Shown here: positions 43,100-49,687 of the stretch, in pieces
Layout: every line of letters starts with the position of its first letter
Position numbering within the stretch: position 1 is the first letter of the stretch
Assembly (NCBI RefSeq): GCF_014651115.1
Contig: NZ_BMWG01000008.1
Coordinates: 131,445 to 195,444 of the forward strand
Source of the DNA: Streptomyces inusitatus
GTDB lineage: Bacteria; Actinomycetota; Actinomycetes; Streptomycetales; Streptomycetaceae
DNA length: 64,000 nt
Direction: 5' to 3'
The notes under the pieces: model-generated
Seen by the model: the letters and a program-made list of their open reading frames with translations, nothing else
Databases searched by the model: none
What the model was told of the DNA's origin: nothing
Translations under genes and position numbers: made by a program

Positions 43100-43483
43100 T
43101 CAGTCCTCCGGTTCCTCGGCCCGCTCCAGCAGCTCCCGCAACAGCCGCTCGTCGCCCGGCGGCAATGACGTCACGAAGCTCGCGAGCACCGCCTCCCGGT
43201 CGCTCTCCCCGTCCAGCACCCGCCGCATCCGCAGCGCGGCGAGACCGGCCTCGTCCGCCGCCGACGACCACACGAACGCGCGCCCCGACTTCTCCCGCGT
43301 CACCGCCTCCTTGGCCAGCAGCCGCGTCAGAATGGTGATCACCGTCGTATACGCCAGCTCGCCACCGAGCCTGGCCCGCACCCACGCCGCGTCCACCGGC
43401 CCCGGCGCCTCCCCAAGCGCCGCCAGCACCTGCGCCTCCAGCTCGCCCTGCCCCCGCCGAAAACGCCGCTCCCGCTCGCTCAC
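43100..43483 (-). CDS. BlaI/MecI/CopY family repressor
   Basis: A 127-residue winged-helix repressor: RRFRRGQGELEAQVLAALGE, ARLGGELAYTTVITILTRLL (recognition region) and REKSGRAFVW (wing), then a C-terminal dimerisation helix pair. It is the expected partner of the M56 protease directly downstream; cleavage by that protease would release target promoters. GAGGGAG-like sequence upstream. The promoter region contains only a CGTAG half-site, so its operator may be elsewhere. Confidence 0.93.
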   Translation of the reverse strand: MSERERRFRRGQGELEAQVLAALGEAPGPVDAAWVRARLGGELAYTTVITILTRLLAKEAVTREKSGRAFVWSSAADEAGLAALRMRRVLDGESDREAVLASFVTSLPPGDERLLRELLERAEEPED

Positions 43484-43619
43484 CCCGTCTCCCTCCAGCC
43501 GCCTTCCCGCCTGCCGGAGACGGGATCATTCATCGTAGCCAGATCCATGGCCGTCACGGGACGCCCGTTCAGCCAGGTCACCAGCAGGGCGTGCCGCCTG
43601 CCGAGCGGGGGGGGGCGGC

Positions 43620-44699
43620 TCATGGCCGTTCCGGCCGGCTGGGTGGCTCCTGTGCGGGGTCGGCGGGGTCCGGAGCGGTTCCGTCGTCGAGGACGATCTC
43701 GATGGTCTTCCGGCCGGGGCCGGCGGTGACGGTGTTGAGTTCGCCCGCGATCCGGTTGTAGACCGTGGCCGCGAGCGCCCAGTCGGCGCCCAGGGCCGGC
43801 CGGTCGTCGCGGGTGGTCCACAGGACGATCAGCAGGGCGATGAGGGAGCGGCCCGACAGTGCGGTCCGGATCCGTCCTTTCTTGATGTTGTCCACCGAGG
43901 GCGGGGCCCGGAAGTGGTCGTGGGCCACCGCGAGGCCGGTGAGGAACTCCCAGGTGTCACGGTGGCAGTACAGCTTGGCCGTCGAGATCCCGGCCGCCCG
44001 CATCAGCAGTTTCCCGTGCTCCACTTCCGGCTTTCCCCCACCGGCTCCCTCGCCGCCCTGACCGGGCGGAACCACGGGCGGAACTGCGGGAGGCGGGGGC
44101 GGCCCCTCACCGCGGTAGGCCGCCTCCACCGCCCGCTTCAGCGCCGCTTCCTGTTCCGCGGCGTCCCGGGCCGCGGCGTCCGGGTCGCTGCCGCTGTCCG
44201 GTGCCGCTTCCGCGGGCTGCTCCGCCGCACTGCGCTCCATGGGCTCCATGGGCTCCTCTTCGGGTTCGTCGCTGGGTGGGGCCGCAGCGGGCTGCGGATC
44301 CGGTTCGGGGGCGTCCGACGCCTGGGCCCCGGCCGTGGCTTCCGTCCGGTCGGCCCCCGGCCCGGGGCCGGGCAGGCCGGGCGACTGACAGGCAGAGCCC
44401 GGTCTCGGTACGCGGTCCGCCGCGTCCACCAGATCCCGCAGGCGCTCGGCGATGTCACCATGCAGAACGCCGATGTCGGACCGGGCCGCGGTGAGTTCGC
44501 CGAGCAGGTGCTTCTGTTGTTCGCGCAGCGCGCGGTTCTCTGTACGCAGCCCGGCTGCCTCGCTCTGGAGCTCCTCCAGGCCCTGCTGCCCTCGCACGGC
44601 CTGGTGGAGGGCTTGAAGGGCCTTCGTCTCGTCCGCGAGCTGCTCTGTCATGGCGTCAAGGGACTTCTTGACGTCCTTGCGTGTACTGATCCACCCCAT
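43620..44699 (-). CDS. Coiled-coil protein with conserved C-terminal domain
   Basis: A 359-residue protein. Residues about 1-90 form a coiled coil (LADETKALQALHQAVRGQQG, LRTENRALREQQKHLLGELT). A Pro/Ala/Glu-rich disordered middle follows (about 95-215). The C-terminal 130 residues are compact (AAGISTAKLYCHRDTWEFLT, DNIKKGRIRTALSGRSLIAL, WALAATVYNRIAGELNTV, KTIEIVLDDG). I have seen this C-terminal pattern in other Streptomyces hypotheticals but know no function. A 9-G run follows the gene end. Divergent from the DUF6461 gene. Confidence 0.8.
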   Translation of the reverse strand: MGWISTRKDVKKSLDAMTEQLADETKALQALHQAVRGQQGLEELQSEAAGLRTENRALREQQKHLLGELTAARSDIGVLHGDIAERLRDLVDAADRVPRPGSACQSPGLPGPGPGADRTEATAGAQASDAPEPDPQPAAAPPSDEPEEEPMEPMERSAAEQPAEAAPDSGSDPDAAARDAAEQEAALKRAVEAAYRGEGPPPPPAVPPVVPPGQGGEGAGGGKPEVEHGKLLMRAAGISTAKLYCHRDTWEFLTGLAVAHDHFRAPPSVDNIKKGRIRTALSGRSLIALLIVLWTTRDDRPALGADWALAATVYNRIAGELNTVTAGPGRKTIEIVLDDGTAPDPADPAQEPPSRPERP

Positions 44700-44833
44700 G
44701 TAGTCCCCTGGTCACCTTCCGTCGCGCGGTTGGTGATACCTCCCCCTGTGGCGGTCCGGTAATCCGATCGTTTCCAGCCCCTTGGGGAGCGCGGTTCCCA
44801 GCCTCGTCGCAACACGGAAGGGCGGTTACCTGC

Positions 44834-44848
44834 AACGGTTCAACCGTT
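44834..44848. promoter_or_regulatory. Perfect palindrome in divergent region
   Basis: AACGGTT-C-AACCGTT lies 135 bases from the coiled-coil gene start and 140 bases from the DUF6461 start. Its form suits a dimeric repressor. The 289-base region holds no other gene. Confidence 0.45.
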
Positions 44849-44988
44849 CCAGGCACCGCCGCTCCTCCTGACCGCCGACCGGACCAAGGCAGCCTCGCGG
44901 CGCGTTGTCAGTGGCTGAAGGCACACTGCTCGCATGGATCACGCTTCGCGCGATCACTGGCTGAGACGGAGAGCAAGGGGATGAGCAC

Positions 44989-45645
44989 GTGAGCGAGGGG
45001 ATTCAATGGCTGGCCGGTCTGGAGAACTGGATGTCCAGTGTGGTGTTCGCCCGGGGGGCATCCGCCCGGGAGCTCGCGCTCCGTCTGGGGGCCGCCCCGG
45101 ACGGAGCGACCGAGCCGATCACCGACGCCCAGGCATGGGCCCTGGACATGGAGGAGTACCGGCCGGACGGCGACGGTGACGGTGTCGTGCGGGTCGGCGA
45201 GCACGGAGGCTGGTCGTTCGCCCTGGAGTACGGCGACTCGACCGGCGGGGACCGGTTGGCAGAGGTCTCCTGCGGTGGGGTTGAGGCCATCCGCTATGTG
45301 CCGATACAGGAGCACCCGCCCGCCACCGTGCACTACGCCCGTGACGGCGTGGAGCTGTGCGCCTTCGGACTGGCCGAGGAGAATCAGCGCTTCGGCACGG
45401 AGCCCGATCTGCTGCTTTCCGACCTCATCGCCGGACAGGTGCTCGGCGCGGACGGGACGACGCTCCTCGCTCCCAGAGGCCTTGGCGGCGAAGACTTCAG
45501 GGACACCTATCGGCGTACCTTGGGCGTGGTCGAGCGGCGCTTCGGGCTGTCCCTTCCGCCCCGCTGCCTACAGGAAGGGCGTCTGCCGGCGTACGCGGTC
45601 CGCGGGACGCCGGACATGAGGATCGACGGCGGCGGTACGCGGTGA
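44989..45645 (+). CDS. DUF6461-like protein
   Basis: A 218-residue soluble protein. The N-terminal half (SVVFARGASARELALRLGA, VVRVGEHGGWSFALEY, EVSCGGVEAIRYVP) resembles the DUF6461 pattern, a Streptomyces family of unknown role often found near immunity-like or toxin genes. The C-terminal half has a helical region (DTYRRTLGVVERRFGLSL). GTG start with AAGGGG 8 bases upstream; the ATG at 44981 runs into a stop after three codons. Confidence 0.75.
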   Translation: MSEGIQWLAGLENWMSSVVFARGASARELALRLGAAPDGATEPITDAQAWALDMEEYRPDGDGDGVVRVGEHGGWSFALEYGDSTGGDRLAEVSCGGVEAIRYVPIQEHPPATVHYARDGVELCAFGLAEENQRFGTEPDLLLSDLIAGQVLGADGTTLLAPRGLGGEDFRDTYRRTLGVVERRFGLSLPPRCLQEGRLPAYAVRGTPDMRIDGGGTR

Positions 45646-45748
45646 TCTCACTCCCCCGTCCCCACCGCTCCCAGAAGATGACCAGGAAGCGGCAGGTCGA
45701 TACCCGGCGTCGTTGTCCGGCCGGCCCGGGATCCGATCCAGGCCGGGG

Positions 45749-46117
45749 TCACTGCGGGCTCTGTGTCTCCGGCAGTGGCTGATCGGCTTTGGGTCCCGGC
45801 TTGGTCTTGACGAACTTCAGCCCGATGACGCACAGGATGATCCCGCCGAGGAACACGATCTTGAACGCGGAGGCGGGCTCCTCGCCGGTGAGCATGGCGT
45901 AGAGGACCGTGAGGGCCGCTCCGATGCCGATCCAGACCGAGTAGGCCACGCTGATCGGAATGCGGATCATGGCGTAGCCGAGGCCCGCCATGCTGAGGGC
46001 GAGTCCGACGAAGAAAACGACGGTGGGGACCGTTTTGCTCAGCCCGTCGGAGAGACCGAGGGCTGTGGCCCAGACGGCTTCGAACACGGCGCTGATGAGA
46101 AGGATGGCCCAGGGCAT
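45749..46117 (-). CDS. SMR multidrug efflux subunit B
   Basis: A 122-residue small multidrug resistance protein with four helices: PWAILLISAVFEAVWATALG (with the essential Glu), then YAMIRIPISVAYSVWIGIGA and two more. It has a longer charged tail (VKTKPGPKADQPLPETQSPQ). Such SMR proteins exchange protons for cationic drugs or guanidinium. The ATG overlaps the stop of the other SMR gene by one base, so the two probably form a heterodimer like YkkCD or EbrAB. The open frame upstream of this ATG is shadow of that gene. Confidence 0.92.
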   Translation of the reverse strand: MPWAILLISAVFEAVWATALGLSDGLSKTVPTVVFFVGLALSMAGLGYAMIRIPISVAYSVWIGIGAALTVLYAMLTGEEPASAFKIVFLGGIILCVIGLKFVKTKPGPKADQPLPETQSPQ

Positions 46118-46431
46118 CAGCTGACCGCCTTCAGTCCGACGACACAGCCGACGAGACCCAGCAGCAGGAGCACCCGCGCGGTGGTGGCACGCTCCTGCCC
46201 GGTCGCCATGGCCCAGACGGCGGTGAGTACCGCCCCGATGCCGACCCAGACCGCGTACGCGGTGCCCGTCGGCAGGCTCTTCATGGCGAACGCCAGACCT
46301 GTCATGCTCGCTGCGAGAGCAACCACGAAGACGATGGTCGGAATGGGGCGCTTGAAGTTCTTGGATGCTGACAGTGCCGTGGCCCAGACGGCCTCCAGCA
46401 CTCCGGATACGACGAGAATGAACCACGCCAT
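46117..46431 (-). CDS. SMR multidrug efflux subunit A
   Basis: A 104-residue SMR protein with four helices: AWFILVVSGVLEAVWATALS (essential Glu), LPTGTAYAVWVGIGAVLTAV and two more, ending in VVGLKAVS. GGGAGGT lies 9 bases before the ATG. The frame extends upstream without support. It is the first gene of a two-gene operon; the leader contains a hairpin and a dyad. Confidence 0.92.
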   Translation of the reverse strand: MAWFILVVSGVLEAVWATALSASKNFKRPIPTIVFVVALAASMTGLAFAMKSLPTGTAYAVWVGIGAVLTAVWAMATGQERATTARVLLLLGLVGCVVGLKAVS

Positions 46432-46492
46432 GACGGACTGACCTCCCAAGTGGCCAGTCTTGTCGCTGAGCGGGTACTGATCCGTCGTCCGC

Positions 46493-46509
46493 AGGCCCCA
46501 CGGGGGCCT
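46493..46509 (-). promoter_or_regulatory. Hairpin in the SMR operon leader
   Basis: AGGCCCC and GGGGCCT with a 3-base loop lie about 60 bases before the first SMR start. In the transcript the loop is CGU, so it does not have the ACGR loop of guanidine-II riboswitches. It may be an attenuator. Confidence 0.4.
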
Positions 46510-46516
46510 CATCACC

Positions 46517-46529
46517 TTGTATAGCACAA
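46517..46529. promoter_or_regulatory. TTGT-N5-ACAA dyad with -10-like core
   Basis: TTGTATAGCACAA (minus strand TTGTGCTATACAA) contains a TATACA -10-like element reading toward the SMR genes, so a repressor bound here would block the promoter. No regulator gene is adjacent. Confidence 0.4.
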
Positions 46530-46660
46530 CTACAGCGGCGCTTGTGAGCCCGTTCGCCGCGGACGGCATCGACGGCACCGTGCCTGCTTCGCTCCTGACC
46601 TGAACTTCCCAACACTGGCCACAAGTTCCGGAACGGGACCGTCCACTGGTGCCCGGAGCC

Positions 46661-46666
46661 TAGGAT
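46661..46666 (+). promoter_or_regulatory. -10 box TAGGAT of lipoprotein-kinase operon
   Basis: TAGGAT is the preferred -10 of the main Streptomyces sigma factor and ends 29 bases before the GTG of the lipoprotein gene. The -35 is poor (ACCGTC region), so an activator may be involved. Confidence 0.45.
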
Positions 46667-46695
46667 CGACAGGGCGTCGAGGAGGGGGAGACCCT

Positions 46696-47538
46696 GTGGA
46701 CTGTCGCGTGCCCTTACCGGGGAGCCGCTTGATGTCGCCTTTGGCTTTGCTCGCCGTGGTGCTGACGGGCTGCTCCGGTACGCCGGACGGCCCCGGAGAG
46801 GCTGAGGGGCGGAGCGCTCCGGCGAGCGGAGGGGTGGGGGCGGGTCCGGGGTCCGGCGGGGGTGCCGGGGGCGGGCCTTCGGCGAGCGTCACGGAGAGTT
46901 TCCGGCCCGACAGCGCGCGGCTCCCGAGAACCCCTGCGGCGGCGCGCGCTCTCATCGGCCGTGTCATGGCCGACACCGACAGTTTTGGGGCCGAGGTGGT
47001 GAGGCGGAGCCCGTACGAGAGCGACCCGGCGACCTGGCCCGTGCTCGGCGAGGACTGCGTCTGGCAGCGGCGGAAGCCCGCGGACAGCGTCCTGGCCACC
47101 CTCACCCGGTCGTTCGAGGTGCCCGCCGCGGCGGGCAAGGGCCCGCTGCGGCTCGCCGCCGTGGTCACCGTCCACCGCACCCGTGAGGACGCGACCTGGG
47201 AGATGGCGGAGTCGATCGAGGAGTCGATGCGCTGCCCCACCCAGAAGCTGCGCGAGGGCGAGCTGATCGGCCCTCTGCTCGCCGCCGCGCTCCTGGGCGG
47301 CGAGGCCACCCAGACGAACTCCGAGGACTCCCTCAGCGAGACGGGTCGGTATCAGAGCTCCGAGCTGGGCGGGCCCCACCACTACTCCTGGCAGCAGGCG
47401 CAGACCTCGCAGTTCACCGTCGCCGTGACCGGCAAGGGGGCGAAGGGCCGCACCGAGCAGGAGGTGGACGAGCTGGTCGTGCAGGCGCAGTCCACCATGC
47501 TGGCCCGGCTGGAAGCCGCCGTCGAGAAGCAGAGCTGA
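46696..47538 (+). CDS. Lipoprotein preceding the kinase pair
   Basis: A 280-residue precursor with a lipoprotein signal: SRLMSPLALLAVVLTGC, lipobox LTGC with lipidated C26. A Gly/Ser/Pro-rich linker (about 30-65) follows, then a globular domain with two more cysteines (GEDCVWQRR, SMRCPT) and a C-terminal helical, charged region (TEQEVDELVVQAQSTMLARL). Function unknown. GTG start with GGAGGGGGAG 5 bases upstream. It lies 9 bases before the first kinase, so it may be an accessory protein of those sensors. Confidence 0.85.
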   Translation: MDCRVPLPGSRLMSPLALLAVVLTGCSGTPDGPGEAEGRSAPASGGVGAGPGSGGGAGGGPSASVTESFRPDSARLPRTPAAARALIGRVMADTDSFGAEVVRRSPYESDPATWPVLGEDCVWQRRKPADSVLATLTRSFEVPAAAGKGPLRLAAVVTVHRTREDATWEMAESIEESMRCPTQKLREGELIGPLLAAALLGGEATQTNSEDSLSETGRYQSSELGGPHHYSWQQAQTSQFTVAVTGKGAKGRTEQEVDELVVQAQSTMLARLEAAVEKQS

Positions 47539-47547
47539 GGCCGGACG

Positions 47548-49686
47548 ATGGAGGATCTGCGCCCCGGCGACCCCGCCCGGATCGGCGGGCACCGGCTCCT
47601 CGGCCGCCTCGGCGCGGGCGGCATGGGAGTCGTCTACCTCGGGCGCACCGACGCCGGAGCGCTCGCCGCGATCAAGGTGATCCTGCCCGAGCACGCCGGG
47701 GACGAGGACTTCCGTGCCCGTTTCCGGCGTGAGGCCGAGGCCGCCCGCCGGGTCGACAGCCCCTGGGCGGTTCCGGTCACCGGTGCCGACACCGAGGCCG
47801 AACGCCCCTGGCTCGCGACGGAGTTCGTCCCCGGGCCTGCTCTCTCCGACGTCGTCACCCGCCGGGGGCCGCTGCCCGTGCGCAGTGTCATGGCCCTGGG
47901 GCGGCTGCTGTCCCGTGCCCTGGCCGCGGTGCACGCCGCCGGGCTCGTGCACCGCGATGTCAAACCGGGCAATGTCCTGCTGACGGCCGACGGCCCCCGG
48001 CTGATCGACTTCGGGATCGCCCGCGCCGCCGACGCCACCGCCCTGACCGCCACCGGTCTCCTCGTCGGCACCCCCGGCTTCCTCGCGCCCGAGCAGGTGT
48101 CCGGGGGTACGGCCGGGCCGGAGGGGGACGTCTTCTCGCTCGGCTGTCTCCTGGCGTACGCGGCCACCGGCCGGGCGCCGTTCGGCGGTGGGGCGGTCGA
48201 CGCCGTCCTCTACCGCACGGTGCGCGACGCGCCCGACCTCGACGGCATCGACGACGCGTCCCTGCGCTCGCTGTTGGAGCGGTGCCTCGCCAAGAAGCCC
48301 GGCGGGCGCCCGTCCGCCGCCGTCCTCGACGCCCTGATACCCGGGGACGTGCCCGCCGGGGCCACCGCCGGCTGGCTGCCCGAGGACGTCGTCCGCCTCA
48401 TCGCCGACCGCTCCGTCGCTCTCCTCGCCCTGCCCGGCATCGACGCCACCGTCGCCGACGAGCGGCCCGGGCCGCCGCGCCCCGGCCCCACCCGGCGGCG
48501 GGCCCTGCTGTCGGCGGCCGGTGGCGCGGTGCTCCTCGGAGCGGGCGCCTTCGCCGCCGTACGCCTCACCCGTGACGGGGCCGCACCCGGCGGAAAGAGC
48601 CGGGTCATCGGCGTGCACGCCGACCTGACCGGGCCGGGGGCCGCCGCCGGCCGGGCTCAGGAGCGCGGTGTCCGGCTCGCCGTGGACCGCTTCAACTCCC
48701 GCGACGGACAGCTCTTCCGGCTCTCCGTGAAGGTCCTCGACGACCGGGGGGACGCCGGTCGCTCCGTCCGGGTCGCCGAGGAGTTCACCCGCGACCCGGA
48801 AGTCCTCTCGGTCATCGGGCCCACGGGCGACGCGGCAGCCGGAGCCGCCCTGCCCGCCTACGACGAAGCCGCGCTGCCGGTCCTGACCGTCTCGGCCCTC
48901 CAGATCGCCTTCCCGGCCCGGGCCAACGGCTCCTTCTTCCAGACCGCCCCCTCCTACGCGGCACTGTCCGTCCCCGTCGTCAGCCGTGTCCTGCCGCGCC
49001 CCGGGGTGAAACGGCTGGGCATCCTGATCGACCGGTCCGGCGGACAGGCGGCCTATCAGGCGGGCTACGCGGCCAACCTGATGGCGCGCGATCTCACCGG
49101 CGCCACGCCCCACCCCCGGGTGGTGCCTCCCGGGACCACCGCCTTCGGCCCGGTCGTCGCCGACCTGCTCGCCCACCACGGCGACGCCGTCTTCTACGCC
49201 GGTGACGCCGACGGGGCCGCCGGGGTCGCCCGCGCGCTGGCCGCCCGCTCCTTCACCGGACCGCGCATGGCCCAGCACACGGTCATGGGAGCGGAGTTCC
49301 TGGAGCGGGCGGGCGCGGCGGCGGAGGGCTGGGAGTTCGTCGCGCCGTTCACCCATGCCACGGCGCCCGCCGCGGCGACGTTCGCCGCCGCCCACCGGGG
49401 GCGCTTCGACGCCGAACCGGCGGCGTGGTCGGCCGAGGCGTTCGACGCGGCGGGGCTCGTCGCCCGGGCGCTGGCCGGCCTGGTCGGCGGCGGAGCCAAG
49501 GGGACCGTCCCGCCCACCCGGTCCGCGCTCACCGCCGCGGTCGCCGCGACCCGGTACAAGGGGATCTCCCGTTCCTACGCGTTCGACCAGGAGCGTCAGA
49601 GCCTCGTCGGCCGGGACGCCCATCTGTACCGGGTCGAGAACCGCCGCTACCGCTACCTGGGCCCGGCCCAGGAGCCGAAGAGCTGA
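47548..49686 (+). CDS. Ser/Thr protein kinase with extracellular ligand-binding sensor (1)
   Basis: A 712-residue membrane kinase. The kinase domain (about 14-265) has the glycine loop LGAGGMGVVY, K43, HRDVKPGN with D137, DFGIAR with D154 and GTPGFLAPE. A basic stretch and one transmembrane helix (about 318-340) lead to an extracellular domain (about 352-705) that reads as a branched-chain-amino-acid-type periplasmic binding protein (VIGVHADLTGPGAAAGRAQE, GVRLAVDRFNSRDGQLF, VIGPTGDAAAGAALPAYDEA). Ligand binding outside should control phosphorylation inside. The ligand is unknown. The paralogous kinase starts one base after the stop. Confidence 0.93.
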   Translation: MEDLRPGDPARIGGHRLLGRLGAGGMGVVYLGRTDAGALAAIKVILPEHAGDEDFRARFRREAEAARRVDSPWAVPVTGADTEAERPWLATEFVPGPALSDVVTRRGPLPVRSVMALGRLLSRALAAVHAAGLVHRDVKPGNVLLTADGPRLIDFGIARAADATALTATGLLVGTPGFLAPEQVSGGTAGPEGDVFSLGCLLAYAATGRAPFGGGAVDAVLYRTVRDAPDLDGIDDASLRSLLERCLAKKPGGRPSAAVLDALIPGDVPAGATAGWLPEDVVRLIADRSVALLALPGIDATVADERPGPPRPGPTRRRALLSAAGGAVLLGAGAFAAVRLTRDGAAPGGKSRVIGVHADLTGPGAAAGRAQERGVRLAVDRFNSRDGQLFRLSVKVLDDRGDAGRSVRVAEEFTRDPEVLSVIGPTGDAAAGAALPAYDEAALPVLTVSALQIAFPARANGSFFQTAPSYAALSVPVVSRVLPRPGVKRLGILIDRSGGQAAYQAGYAANLMARDLTGATPHPRVVPPGTTAFGPVVADLLAHHGDAVFYAGDADGAAGVARALAARSFTGPRMAQHTVMGAEFLERAGAAAEGWEFVAPFTHATAPAAATFAAAHRGRFDAEPAAWSAEAFDAAGLVARALAGLVGGGAKGTVPPTRSALTAAVAATRYKGISRSYAFDQERQSLVGRDAHLYRVENRRYRYLGPAQEPKS

Positions 49687-49687
49687 C

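Noticed and set aside
46493..46509. Guanidine-II riboswitch
   Set aside because: Only one hairpin, and its loop on the transcript strand is CGU, not ACGR.
34506..46700. Integrated mobile element
   Set aside because: The accessory stretch has no integrase, transposase, tRNA-end duplication or flanking repeat that I can see.
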